From Terriglobia bacterium (GTDB lineage: Bacteria; Acidobacteriota; Terriglobia; Terriglobales; Acidobacteriaceae), in assembly GCA_020073165.1 (NCBI GenBank), contig JAIQFP010000001.1, forward strand, positions 186,001 through 250,000: a DNA stretch of 64,000 bases, given 5' to 3'. The position numbers and the translations under genes are program-made. This document shows positions 34,901 to 43,780 of this stretch, piece by piece. Below the pieces are notes generated by a model. The model was not told where the DNA came from. It searched no databases and saw only the letters and a list, made by a program, of their open reading frames with translations. Numbering within the stretch: the first letter of the stretch is position 1; every line of letters begins with the position of its first letter.

Positions 34901-36286
34901 ATGACGCCAGCCCTCGACCTGAACACCATCGCCCGGTTCTCGGTGCAACACATGGCGGACTGCCTGGTGGGTGGGATGTTTCTCTTTCTTCTCGCTGCGC
35001 TGTGGTTGCGTGTCGCTGGCAGGCAGAACTCGGGCACCCGTTTTGCCGTGTGGGTTTCTGTTCTGGCAGGGATCGCCGTTTTGGCTCTCTCCGGCGGAGC
35101 CTGGATAAGCGGCACGACCACTGTCCCATCGGCCGCGATGGCTGCCAGGTCGGCCATCACGATTCCGGGTTCCTGGGCGCTGTACGTATTCCTAGCCTGG
35201 GTCGCTGTTGCAGCCGTGGGCTTGGCGCGCGTCGGCACCGGACTCTGGCACTTGTGCGCTTTACGCAAGGCATGTACGGAACTCGATCGCGAACGCCTGG
35301 ACCCGCTGTTGCGGGAAACCATCACCCGGAACGCCGGAGCCAGAACTGCCACCCTCTGCGTTTCAGATCGCGTCCAGGCGCCGACCGCAATTGGCTTGAT
35401 GAAACCCGCGGTCATTCTTCCCAGCGGCCTCATGCAGGAGCTGTCCACGGCGGAGTTGCAGCCCGTACTGCTGCACGAACTGGCGCACCTGCGGCGTTGG
35501 GACGACTGGACGAACCTGCTGCAGAAGATCGTCAAGGCCCTCCTGTTCTTCCATCCCGTGGTGTGGTGGATTGAGGCCAGGATCTCGCTGGAGCGGGAGA
35601 TGGCCTGCGACGATGCCGTGCTGGCGGAAACCGCAGACCCGCGAGCCTATGCGCAATGCCTGGTGTATCTGGCCGAGAAGAGTTTGCTGAAGCGCAGCAT
35701 GGCGCTGGCCCAGGCGGCCGTGAGCCGCATCGGGCAGACTTCAAGGCGGGTGGCGCAGATTCTGGACGGGGACCGGCCGCGCACGACGCGAGTGTGGAAG
35801 CCAGCCGTATCGCTGGTAGCGATCCTGGCGTTCGCCAGCCTGGTTCTTCTGGGGCATGCCCCCAAGCTGGTCGCGTTCCGAGACGACGCCGCTCGCAGAG
35901 TTACGGCGGTAGCCCCGAGCGTGCAGAGTGAGACGAAGGAGTCGGTTCCTGGTGGAGTCCACGACGCCCCCAAGCCTGCGCCGCGAAAGGTACACGCCAG
36001 CCCGCAGGTTCTCGCCGCGAAATCGCAGGCGAAACCAAGAGTTCCACAGCCTAACGACTCCGCCATCGAGGCAAAGTCAGGGAAGCCCGCGATTGCACCG
36101 GCCGTAGTGCCCGTCAAGAGTGCGGAGGACAGGCCGGCGCAAACCGCAACCTTCCTGGTCTTCGTGGAGCAGCGTAGCTACGGCGCGAACGGAATCCTGG
36201 AGTGGCAGTTCGCCGTGTGGCATATCACGGTGCAGCCGCAGACTGACAATCCGACCACGAAAGGCATCACCCGGAAATCAATCTAG
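34901..36286 (+). CDS. M56 (BlaR1-type) membrane metalloprotease
   Basis: 461 residues. Several N-terminal membrane segments (LVGGMFLFLLAALWLRVAG; SWALYVFLAWVAVAAVGLA) surround a zinc protease domain with HELAH (residues 192-196) in LLHELAHLRRWDDW and the downstream CDDAVL. A further membrane segment (SLVAILAFASLVLLG) precedes a Pro/Ala/Lys-rich tail. The penicillin-binding sensor domain of true BlaR1 is missing, so the signal is probably not a beta-lactam. It starts 7 nt after blaI and is its probable anti-repressor. Confidence 0.88.
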   Translation: MTPALDLNTIARFSVQHMADCLVGGMFLFLLAALWLRVAGRQNSGTRFAVWVSVLAGIAVLALSGGAWISGTTTVPSAAMAARSAITIPGSWALYVFLAWVAVAAVGLARVGTGLWHLCALRKACTELDRERLDPLLRETITRNAGARTATLCVSDRVQAPTAIGLMKPAVILPSGLMQELSTAELQPVLLHELAHLRRWDDWTNLLQKIVKALLFFHPVVWWIEARISLEREMACDDAVLAETADPRAYAQCLVYLAEKSLLKRSMALAQAAVSRIGQTSRRVAQILDGDRPRTTRVWKPAVSLVAILAFASLVLLGHAPKLVAFRDDAARRVTAVAPSVQSETKESVPGGVHDAPKPAPRKVHASPQVLAAKSQAKPRVPQPNDSAIEAKSGKPAIAPAVVPVKSAEDRPAQTATFLVFVEQRSYGANGILEWQFAVWHITVQPQTDNPTTKGITRKSI

Positions 36287-36324
36287 GCAGGTGAAGGATA
36301 GGCGAGAGGATGTCTGCTGCATGT

Positions 36325-36340
36325 AACTAAAGAATTAGTT
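36325..36340 (+). promoter_or_regulatory. BlaI-type operator before htrA
   Basis: AACTAAAGAATTAGTT, the same AACTAA-N4-TTAGTT dyad as in front of blaI, 30 nt upstream of the htrA ATG. Both arms match the blaI copy exactly while the spacer differs. Confidence 0.6.
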
Positions 36341-36370
36341 GTAGAAAAAACCTTTAAGGATGGTGAAGAG

Positions 36371-37951
36371 ATGAAAGCCTGGATCAACCAGAAATGGACC
36401 AGCCAGAATTGGACGAGTATCAGAAACCCGCGGTCGCTGCTAGTGCCGGTGCTGGCGTTAGCGTTGGTGGCCTCGTTCGCAACCTACAAACTTGTGCAGC
36501 CGGCCACAGCCACCGCGGCGGTGGCTGCTCCTCCCGCGGCGCCGCTTGACGCGGATAGCGTCAGCGCACTGCTGTCGCTCGATCGCGCCATGGAGACCCT
36601 CGCCGCGCACGTCACGCCGGCGGTGGTGAATGTCGCGGTCACTTCGAAGACTAAGCCGGCCTCCACGCTCAGCGGACAAGAACCCGATGACGACCAGGGC
36701 CAGGACCAGATTCCTCCAGAGTTCCGGCGCTTCTTCGGGCCGTTCGGACGTCCGATGCAGCCCGGGCCCCAAATTGAGCGTGGTATTGGCACGGGAGCGA
36801 TCATTTCGCCGGATGGCTACATCGTCACCAACGATCACGTAGTGCACGGCGCGACGGACATCCGGGTCACCTTGAGTGACCGGCGGGTGCTGCCGGCGAA
36901 GCTGGTCGGCACCGATCCCCTGACTGATCTGGCGGTAATCAAGGTTGAGGGTCAGAACTTTCCCAGCGTTCCCTGGGGTGACTCCGCCGCGTTGCACCCC
37001 GGACAGACGGTACTGGCGTTCGGCAATCCACTGGGGATGCGCTTTACGGTGACACGCGGAATCGTGAGCGCGCTGAACCGGGCCAATCCCTACAACGATG
37101 ATCCGCGCAAGCCGGGCGAATTCATCCAGACCGACGCCGCCATCAATCCCGGCAACTCCGGTGGGCCGCTGGTGAACGCCCGCGGCGAAGTGGTGGGAAT
37201 CAACACCTTCCTGATTTCGCAGAGCGGCGGATTCTCCGGCATGGGCTTCGCGATTCCGGCGCAGATTGCCCAGCCGACGGCCGAGGAATTGATTAAGCAC
37301 GGCAAAGTCAGCCATGGCTACATCGGTATCAGTATTAATGATGTCACGCCGGACAACGCCAAGTTCTTCAATCTCAAGCAGGCCAGCGGAGCGGTGATCT
37401 CGCACGTCGATTCCGATTCTCCCGGTGCCCGTGCGGGGCTGAAAGAGGGCGATGTCATCACTGGGGTGGATGGCCAGCAAGTGAGTGACGCCGGACGCCT
37501 GCAGGTCGTGATTGGACAGAAGCAGCCGGGCACCAAGGTCGAACTTGAGGTGATGCGCGACGGAAAGACCATGACCGTCCCGGTCACGCTGGCCGACATG
37601 AGCAAGAGCGACACCGAAAGTGCCAGCACCGGCGAGGAGCACGGCAAGATGCGCTGGGGCGTCGGGTTGGCCGATCTGACCCCCGAACTGAGCCAGCAGA
37701 TACAAGCGCCGCCTGACTTGCACGGCGCTGTGGTTGGCCAAGTCGCGCCGGGCAGTTCGGCCGACAACGCCGGATTGCAGCGCGGCGATGTGATCGTCGA
37801 GGTAAATCGCAAGCCGATGCACAGCGCCGCCGAGGTGAAGGACGCTCTTTCCGGCGTTCCCAGGGGGCAGGATGCGCTGCTGCTGGTCTGGTCAAACGGC
37901 GGCAATACTTTCCGAGTGCTGCATTCGCCGGAGGCTGGCAGCGGGGAATAG
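36371..37951 (+). CDS. HtrA/DegP-family periplasmic serine protease
   Basis: 526 residues. One N-terminal membrane anchor or uncleaved signal (SLLVPVLALALVASFATYKL) is followed by a trypsin-like domain with triad His156 (TNDHVV), Asp186 (LTDLAVI) and Ser263 (GNSGGPLV), then two PDZ domains (about 320-410 and 430-520). Such proteases degrade or refold damaged envelope proteins. The preceding operator suggests joint control with blaI and the M56 protease, forming an envelope-stress module. AAGAG precedes the ATG. Confidence 0.93.
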   Translation: MKAWINQKWTSQNWTSIRNPRSLLVPVLALALVASFATYKLVQPATATAAVAAPPAAPLDADSVSALLSLDRAMETLAAHVTPAVVNVAVTSKTKPASTLSGQEPDDDQGQDQIPPEFRRFFGPFGRPMQPGPQIERGIGTGAIISPDGYIVTNDHVVHGATDIRVTLSDRRVLPAKLVGTDPLTDLAVIKVEGQNFPSVPWGDSAALHPGQTVLAFGNPLGMRFTVTRGIVSALNRANPYNDDPRKPGEFIQTDAAINPGNSGGPLVNARGEVVGINTFLISQSGGFSGMGFAIPAQIAQPTAEELIKHGKVSHGYIGISINDVTPDNAKFFNLKQASGAVISHVDSDSPGARAGLKEGDVITGVDGQQVSDAGRLQVVIGQKQPGTKVELEVMRDGKTMTVPVTLADMSKSDTESASTGEEHGKMRWGVGLADLTPELSQQIQAPPDLHGAVVGQVAPGSSADNAGLQRGDVIVEVNRKPMHSAAEVKDALSGVPRGQDALLLVWSNGGNTFRVLHSPEAGSGE

Positions 37952-37973
37952 CTGCGCCGTAAGGGAAAGGAAA

Positions 37974-38013
37974 CGCTGTACTCGCGTGGTCAGCCGACTG
38001 CGCGAGTGCAGCG
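37974..38013. terminator. Bidirectional terminator hairpin
   Basis: Arms 37974-37986 and 38001-38013 pair over 13 positions with one wobble, between the convergent htrA and methyltransferase genes. The minus-strand side is followed by a T/C-rich stretch; no perfect U-tract is present on either side. Confidence 0.55.
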
Positions 38014-38015
38014 CG

Positions 38016-39380
38016 TTAGTTTGGACCTTCAGCCCGGGTTGCAATCATCAACCCGCTGGGGCCGGCCAGCCGCACGCGCCGCACTTCTCCGAAGCCGGCC
38101 TCCCGCAGCCAGTCCGCATATTCGGGTTCGCTGTAGCTGCTGCCGGCACGCGTCCCCACCAGCATGTTGAGCGCGAACAGGGCGGCAAAGCGAGGCGCGG
38201 TTTTGTCTGGTTCCAGGATGAAGTCCTGCACCACCAGCCTCCCATTTGGCGCAAGAGCGGCGCAGGCGCGGCGAAACAAAGCCCGGTTCTCCTCAGGCGA
38301 AAACATGTGACAGATGGCGGAGAGCAGAATCAGATCGTAGCCGGCTCCCAAGGGATCATGCAGCATGTCGCCCGGCCGCGTGTGCACGCGGTCGGAGAGC
38401 CCAGCTTTGCGGATGTAGTCCTGGGTAAGCAAGAGCACCTCGGGAACATCCAGCACATCGGCTTGCAGGCCGGGAATGGCGTTGGCGAACGCAATGGAGT
38501 AAGCCGCCGAGCCGCCGCCGAGGTCCAACATGCGGCGGACGCCGTCGCCCCCGACTGCCTCGACCATGGATTGAGCACGCTCGTGTGCATTTCGGTCCAT
38601 GGCCGCTATGAAGGCCTGGGTCGAACTGCCATCGCGTTTCCCGGTCTGCACCGCGGTTCCGGCGCGCACGCATTCGGTCAGGGTTGACCAGCGGTGCCAC
38701 AGATTGGCAGTGTGCATCAGTCCGCCGCGCGCGTTGTCCCGCGAACCCTCCGCAAAAAAGCGGGCGCTGACCGGCGTGTTGTAGAAGCTCCCATCTTTCT
38801 TTTCCAGAAGTTTCAGGCTGGCCAGGGCATGGAGCAACATCTCGGTGGCTCGCGGACTGGCCTGAATTCTTTCTGCGACCTGTCGCGCCGAAGCGCCCGT
38901 GCCTACTGCCGTGAACACGTCCAGTTCCAGCGCGGTGAGCACCGCCCGGCTGGACATGAACCCGCGAATGGTCTCGTTCAAATCATCGGGTAGGATGCCC
39001 GCTTCCTCTCGCGACTTCACCATCGCCAGGTAGTGAGCGACATGGTCCAGGATTTCCGCCTTCATCGCCGTAGCGTCGGTCCACGCTTTGCGCGCCACGA
39101 CTTTGCCGGACTGCAGGTGCGAGGCAACAATTTCCGGAACATCTTCGACCTGGACTTCCCGGTACCAGGCGCCATCGGGGTAGGCGATCATCACCGGTCC
39201 GTGGTCACACAGGCCCAGGCACCCGCTGGTGGTCACATGCACGGCGTCGTTCAGTCCCTGCGACTTCAACTCCCGCTGCAGTGCGCTCAACACGCGCCAG
39301 GAACCCTTGGCCGGGCACGACGGGACTCCTTCTGGTTTTTCCTGAGTGCATACGAACACATGAAAGCGAAACGGTTCCAT
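38016..39380 (-). CDS. [2Fe-2S] ferredoxin-methyltransferase fusion
   Basis: 454 residues in two parts. Residues 1-110 are a thioredoxin-like [2Fe-2S] ferredoxin with ligands Cys11, Cys22, Cys54 and Cys58 (VPSCPAKGS; SGCLGLCDHGP). The rest is a class-I O-methyltransferase: a dimerisation domain (SSRAVLTALELDVFTAVGTG) and the SAM site MLDLGGGSAAYSIAFANA, with LILLSAICHMFSPEENRAL near the end. ATG 39380 has AGGAGG. The cluster could gate the enzyme by redox state or supply an electron. The substrate is unknown. An ECF sigma factor gene lies 90 nt upstream on the same strand. Confidence 0.82.
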   Translation of the reverse strand: MEPFRFHVFVCTQEKPEGVPSCPAKGSWRVLSALQRELKSQGLNDAVHVTTSGCLGLCDHGPVMIAYPDGAWYREVQVEDVPEIVASHLQSGKVVARKAWTDATAMKAEILDHVAHYLAMVKSREEAGILPDDLNETIRGFMSSRAVLTALELDVFTAVGTGASARQVAERIQASPRATEMLLHALASLKLLEKKDGSFYNTPVSARFFAEGSRDNARGGLMHTANLWHRWSTLTECVRAGTAVQTGKRDGSSTQAFIAAMDRNAHERAQSMVEAVGGDGVRRMLDLGGGSAAYSIAFANAIPGLQADVLDVPEVLLLTQDYIRKAGLSDRVHTRPGDMLHDPLGAGYDLILLSAICHMFSPEENRALFRRACAALAPNGRLVVQDFILEPDKTAPRFAALFALNMLVGTRAGSSYSEPEYADWLREAGFGEVRRVRLAGPSGLMIATRAEGPN

Positions 39381-39470
39381 CGTTACCTCCTGCAGTAGTT
39401 GAGTCAATTCTGCCTGAGCAGGGTGCATTGTGCCGTGACCCCAATCACAGAGGTGGCTTTGCGAACTGGC

Positions 39471-40043
39471 TCAGGACTTGGGCTGGCAGACGGGCAGACC
39501 CCGGCTGTCCTTAGAGATAGCGCACCCGTATTCCATCACCCGCTGTAACCTGCGGCGGGCGCGATGGAGCCGGATTTTCACGGTCATCACGGTCACGCCC
39601 AGCAGCCTTGCGATTTCGGGGGCCGTGAGGGAATGGGCTTCGTGCAGCAGGATGACGGCACGATAGGAATCCGGTAGGAAATCCAGGCAGCGCTGCACGC
39701 ATGCGCTGGTTTCTTTTCTCTCGGTGATCTCCAGTACTGAGGGAGACTTCGAAACCGCCGCGTTCATACGATCCGCACCCTCTCCGGTGTCGATCGAGAC
39801 CTGCGGCTTGCGCTGGCGCAGGTGATCGAGACACAGGTGGGTGGCAATGCGGTACAGCCAACCGCGAACCGCCTGTGGATCACGAAGCGACTCACGACCG
39901 CGATAGGCATGGAGAAAGGTGTCCTGGGTGAGGTCCTCGGCCTCCGCGGGATTCTTCACCATCCGGAGGACATAGCGATGAATCCGATCGTGATAGGCAT
40001 CGAACAACTCGCCCGCGTCAATGGTCTCGCCGGCTGGTGCCAT
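39471..40043 (-). CDS. ECF-family RNA polymerase sigma factor
   Basis: 190 residues. Region 2 (ELFDAYHDRIHRYVLRMVKN, AEDLTQDTFLHAYRG, RGWLYRIATHLCLDHLRQRK) and region 4 (LDFLPDSYRAVILLHEAHSL ... TVMTVKIRLHRARRRL) are intact. The tail has two Cys (YGCAISKD, LPVCQPK), which may respond to redox or metal. Start is uncertain: ATG 40043 or GTG 40097, neither with a good SD. No anti-sigma gene is adjacent, so control may be autonomous. Confidence 0.88.
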   Translation of the reverse strand: MAPAGETIDAGELFDAYHDRIHRYVLRMVKNPAEAEDLTQDTFLHAYRGRESLRDPQAVRGWLYRIATHLCLDHLRQRKPQVSIDTGEGADRMNAAVSKSPSVLEITERKETSACVQRCLDFLPDSYRAVILLHEAHSLTAPEIARLLGVTVMTVKIRLHRARRRLQRVMEYGCAISKDSRGLPVCQPKS

Positions 40044-40153
40044 ACCACCATTTACGCTCGGAAACCGGCGAAAATCCACTGCACCTGTCACGCTCACATG
40101 TGACGCGTTCGCGAGAGAACCCTCTGGCGCATTCCTGCCTTACGGCGTGTGGC

Positions 40154-40489
40154 CTAGCGACCTGCGGTCGTCACCTTTGCTGCGTTCTCTTCCGAAGACG
40201 TATTAGGTTCGGCGCTGTTGTGCCGGCTTCGCATTTCCTTCATCCACAGCTCACAATCGCACATCTGCTTCATCCGGGGTTCTCCGGATCGCACGGTCGA
40301 GATGCCGAACGGTATGTACAGCACGCAGAACCTGATGATGCCAGTCAAAAGGGCAAGCAAGCCGACCACCACCAGTACGATACCGGTGGTACTTGTGCCG
40401 GTGAGCAGAAACAGTCCGGCAACGAAGAGAATTGGACCTAACGTCACTCGCAACACCCTGTCAATTCCACCCACATTGCGACGAAACAT
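40154..40489 (-). CDS. DUF2892 (YgaP-like) membrane protein
   Basis: 111 residues. The start MFRRNVGGIDRVLRVTLGPI is the DUF2892 signature, followed by two membrane helices (LFVAGLFLLTG; IVLVVVGLLALLTGIIRF). A hydrophilic tail carries CDCELW. Function unknown; relatives accompany rhodanese and sulfur-transfer genes. AAGGAG lies 11 nt upstream of ATG 40489. Confidence 0.75.
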   Translation of the reverse strand: MFRRNVGGIDRVLRVTLGPILFVAGLFLLTGTSTTGIVLVVVGLLALLTGIIRFCVLYIPFGISTVRSGEPRMKQMCDCELWMKEMRSRHNSAEPNTSSEENAAKVTTAGR

Positions 40490-40532
40490 GGCTGCACCAA
40501 CTCCTTTCCGTGGTTGCGAACAGCCGCGCCGC

Positions 40533-40820
40533 TCACTGGATCTCCACTTCGACTCCGCCAACCCAGCCCGAGGCCAGGTTGTAAATGAGGGCACCGATTA
40601 CAGAAGCGACGCCTCCGATGATCCCGTACACGATAGGACACAAGATCACGGCGAACACCCCTATGGCCCCTGCAAAAGGCATGCGCGCATGAGGGGCAAA
40701 CGAGATCCCGGCCAGGGCGATCAGGCTGCAGAAGACTCCGGCAATCAGGCCCAGCAAACCGTACGAAACCAGGCCGACCTTGAACGCAGAAGCTGGACCA
40801 ATACGCTTGACGATGGCCAT
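40533..40820 (-). CDS. Small two-helix membrane protein
   Basis: 95 residues with membrane segments GLVSYGLLGLIAGVFCSLIA and FAVILCPIVYGIIGGVASVI, ending IYNLASGWVGGVEVEIQ, an ending seen in DUF3566-like membrane proteins. AGGAGG precedes ATG 40820. It lies upstream of the DUF2892 gene (43-nt gap), and the two are probably co-transcribed. Function unknown. Confidence 0.65.
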   Translation of the reverse strand: MAIVKRIGPASAFKVGLVSYGLLGLIAGVFCSLIALAGISFAPHARMPFAGAIGVFAVILCPIVYGIIGGVASVIGALIYNLASGWVGGVEVEIQ

Positions 40821-40904
40821 ATCCGTACCTCCTGGGACCGACTCATTCGCCGGTCCTATCCCAAGGACGAAAACGGGGGACAAAAGGATACAGGCGGGAG
40901 AGCC

Positions 40905-42230
40905 TTATTCCTCTGGCGGGATCCGTAACCCGGTCGCGCTCTCCACCCCGCGTGCGACTTCCGGGATGATGCCATGTTCGCGGTAAATGGGGTGCACCAG
41001 CTCTCGAATCGCCGGCAAGTAGTGCGCGAACCAGCCTGCACCCAAGATGCAAATCATGCCTCCGAGGATCAAAGTCCTAGGTGCGCCAATCTTGCTGGCC
41101 AGAGCGCCGGCCAGCAGGCTGCCGAACGGGGTCATCCCCATGAATGCCATGGAATAGAAGCTCATAACGCGACCGCGCTTGTCCTCGTGAACGATGGTTT
41201 GCAGAATGGTGTTGCTGGCGGCCGTTTGCTGCATCATGGCTCCGCCGGCGATCGGGATCAGCAGCAGCGAAAGCCATAGCAGGCGGGAGAAACCAAAGCC
41301 GATGAGCGCGGCTCCGAAAATGGCGGCCGTGATGGACAGCACACGGTCGAGTCCCAGGACAGTTCGACGCGCAGCCAGCCACATCGCGCTGATCAGCGCG
41401 CCCGCGCCTGCGGCGCCCATCAGAAAGCCCAGGGTATGCGGTCCACCATGCAGCACAGTACCGGCAAAAATCGGCATGAGGACGGTGTAAGGCATGCCTA
41501 CCAGGCTGACCAGAGCGGCCAACAAGAGAATCGAGCGGATGGGCACGGAAGCGGTGACGTAGCTCCATCCCTCCTTTAGATCGTGGAGGACAGACTCGTC
41601 GGTTCTGGTTTGCGGGAGCACCACAATTCTCATGGCCAGCAGTGAGAGGATCACGGCGATATAGCTGAAGCCATCGATCAGGAAACAGTAACCCTCACCG
41701 GCGAGGGCAATCACGATACCTGCAATGGACGGCCCTAGAAGGCGGGCTACGTGGACCATGGAGGAATTGAGGGCGATGGCATTGCCCAGATCCTCGCGGG
41801 CTTCGATCATTTGCACCACGAAGGACTGGCGGGCCGGCATGTCGAAGGCGTTGATGAGGCCCTGGGCCAGGCTCAGCCAGAGGATGTCCGCGATGGTGAT
41901 GGTCCCGCGCAGGGCCAGCACCGCCAGCGCGAACGACTGGAGCATAGAAAGCACCTGCGTGACCACGAGGGTGGTGTGCCGGTTCCACCGATCGACCCAT
42001 ACTCCAGCAAACGGCGCCAGAAAGAACGTTGGGACCTGTCCGGCAAAGCCCACCACTCCCAGCAGAAACGCCGAGTGGGTGAGGCGGTACACCAGCCAAG
42101 CGGTAGCGATGCGGGTCATCCAAGTGCCGATCAACGAGAGGCTCTGGCCGCCGAAAAACAGACGGTAGTTGCGGTGCCGCAGGGCGCGGACCACCAGCGT
42201 CCAGTTGGAATCGGTCTTGGCTGCCGGCAT
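40905..42230 (-). CDS. MFS exporter (EntS-like)
   Basis: 441 residues with about 12 membrane segments. The N-terminus RNYRLFFGGQSLSLIGTWMT and the segment VWVDRWNRHTTLVVTQVLSM after helix 2 are typical of the MFS_3/enterobactin-exporter group. The start at 42230 has AAGGA upstream; the open frame begins 77 codons earlier in non-homologous sequence. It is divergent from the HlyD/ABC efflux operon, so both efflux systems share a regulatory region (42,231-42,420). Substrate unknown. Confidence 0.88.
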   Translation of the reverse strand: MPAAKTDSNWTLVVRALRHRNYRLFFGGQSLSLIGTWMTRIATAWLVYRLTHSAFLLGVVGFAGQVPTFFLAPFAGVWVDRWNRHTTLVVTQVLSMLQSFALAVLALRGTITIADILWLSLAQGLINAFDMPARQSFVVQMIEAREDLGNAIALNSSMVHVARLLGPSIAGIVIALAGEGYCFLIDGFSYIAVILSLLAMRIVVLPQTRTDESVLHDLKEGWSYVTASVPIRSILLLAALVSLVGMPYTVLMPIFAGTVLHGGPHTLGFLMGAAGAGALISAMWLAARRTVLGLDRVLSITAAIFGAALIGFGFSRLLWLSLLLIPIAGGAMMQQTAASNTILQTIVHEDKRGRVMSFYSMAFMGMTPFGSLLAGALASKIGAPRTLILGGMICILGAGWFAHYLPAIRELVHPIYREHGIIPEVARGVESATGLRIPPEE

Positions 42231-42287
42231 AGAGATTCCTTGAGAGGCTATCTTAATCAATCGGACGGTAGGCTTTGCCGAAGGTGT

Positions 42288-42330
42288 CTGTTTCCGAACA
42301 GTAGCTTCCCACGAGCGGACACTGCGCTCG
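42288..42330. promoter_or_regulatory. Two dyads, candidate enhancer sites
   Basis: CTGTT-TCCG-AACAG (42288-42301) and CGAGCG-GACACTG-CGCTCG (42312-42330) lie about 65-120 nt upstream of the sigma-54-type element, the usual distance for activator binding. Either could be bound by the NtrC-type regulator encoded at 54738. Confidence 0.4.
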
Positions 42331-42392
42331 CTTTGGTCCCGTTCCTGCTGTCGTATCTTATTAAAGACAAAAGCTTTGCCTGTAGTGTGGGC

Positions 42393-42408
42393 TGGCATGA
42401 CGCTTGCC
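42393..42408 (+). promoter_or_regulatory. Sigma-54-type promoter element
   Basis: TGGCATG-ACGC-TTGCC matches TGGCACG-N4-TTGCW with the invariant GG and GC at correct spacing. The predicted start (about 42419) would be almost at the HlyD start codon, giving a leaderless message; this is a caution against the call. Confidence 0.45.
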
Positions 42409-42420
42409 TTGATCAGGTTG

Positions 42421-43674
42421 ATGGATATCCCCCGCACCTCTGGAGCAAAGGAACGTCGCAAGCGGCAGATCCTCTACGCCGCGGCGGGAGTCGCGCTCAT
42501 AGCGCTGGTCACGATGGGCCTGTCGCGGTTGAAACCGGCAGCGCCCAGCGTGGAACGCTCCACAGTTTGGATTGATACAGTGAAACGCGGCCCGATGCTG
42601 AGGCAAGTCCGCGGGCTGGGTACGCTAGTGCCGGAAGAAATTCGCTGGATTCCGGCGGTCACCGAAGGACGCGTGGATCGTATCCCCGTCCTACCTGGAG
42701 CCGCGGTGAAGCCCGACACCATTCTGCTGGACCTCAGCAATCCGCAACTGCAACAGGAGGCGCTGGATGCCGAGTGGAAGCTGAAAGCCGCCGAAGCCGA
42801 TTACAAGAACCTGGAGATGCAGTTGGCCAGCCAGGTCCTGGCACAGAAGTCCGAGTCCGCCAAGGCTGAGTCGGAGTACAGCCAGGCCAAGATGCAAGCC
42901 GACACCGACGCCGCCCTGCAGAAGCTGGGAGTGATTTCCGAAAACAGCTTGAAAGTCTCCACCACAAAGGAGCACGAGTCCGCCACCCGAAACCAGATTG
43001 AACACCAGCGGCTGGCCAACAGCGGTCAGGTACTGGAAGCCCAACTCCAGGCGAAGCAAGCGGAAGTCGAACAGTTCCGCGCCCTGTCCCAACTCAAGCA
43101 ATCCCAGCTCGCGGGTCTGCATGTACGCGCAGGCACCGACGGCGTCCTCCAGGAGCAGACCCTGAAAGTAGGGCAGTGGGTGACGCCGGGAACGACTCTG
43201 GCCAAGGTGGTGCAGCCGACGCGGCTCAAAGCCGAATTGAAGGTGGCCGAAACCCAGGCCAAGGACATCCAACTCGGCCAACCCGCCTCGGTTGACACAC
43301 ATAATGGAGTGATCGCTGGTCACGTTACCCGCATTGATCCGTCTGTACAGAATGGCACGGTCACGGTGGACGTCGGCCTGGACGGCGCGCTTCCCCAGGG
43401 TGCCCGGCCAGACCTCAGCGTGGACGGCACCATCGACCTGGAAAGAATCGCTGACATCCTTTATGTGGGCCGTCCGGCGTTTGGGCAGGAAAAGAGCACG
43501 GTCGGTTTGTTCAAGCTCGAACCCGATGGCCAGACCGCGGTGCGGGCCCAGGTCCAACTGGGCCGCAGTTCGGTGAATACGGTCGAGATTGTGCAAGGGT
43601 TGAAAGAAGGCGACCAAGTCGTATTGTCCGACATGTCGCGCTGGGACAACTTTGATCGCGTACGGCTGGAATAG
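42421..43674 (+). CDS. HlyD/MacA-type periplasmic adaptor
   Basis: 417 residues. One N-terminal membrane helix (ILYAAAGVALIALVTMGLSR) is followed by half-lipoyl sequence (TEGRVDRIPVLPGAAVKPDT), a long coiled coil (about residues 100-230, for example LQAKQAEVEQFRALSQLKQS), the second lipoyl half (GVLQEQTLKVGQWVTPGTTL) and beta-barrel domains. It would bridge the inner-membrane ABC transporter to TolC. It heads the efflux operon. The SD is weak at ATG 42421. Confidence 0.88.
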   Translation: MDIPRTSGAKERRKRQILYAAAGVALIALVTMGLSRLKPAAPSVERSTVWIDTVKRGPMLRQVRGLGTLVPEEIRWIPAVTEGRVDRIPVLPGAAVKPDTILLDLSNPQLQQEALDAEWKLKAAEADYKNLEMQLASQVLAQKSESAKAESEYSQAKMQADTDAALQKLGVISENSLKVSTTKEHESATRNQIEHQRLANSGQVLEAQLQAKQAEVEQFRALSQLKQSQLAGLHVRAGTDGVLQEQTLKVGQWVTPGTTLAKVVQPTRLKAELKVAETQAKDIQLGQPASVDTHNGVIAGHVTRIDPSVQNGTVTVDVGLDGALPQGARPDLSVDGTIDLERIADILYVGRPAFGQEKSTVGLFKLEPDGQTAVRAQVQLGRSSVNTVEIVQGLKEGDQVVLSDMSRWDNFDRVRLE

Positions 43675-43780
43675 AGCAGGTCTCAGGTGTCGGCTCTCAG
43701 GTCTCAGGATCGCGAGTTAGACCTGGGAACCGAAGCCTGTGACCTGCGACCCGAGACCCGAAATCAAGAAGGACAACTCA

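Noticed and set aside
36458-37822. 454-codon minus-strand frame opposite htrA
   Set aside because: His/Arg-rich shadow frame typical of high-GC antisense; the HtrA triad and PDZ domains are on the plus strand.
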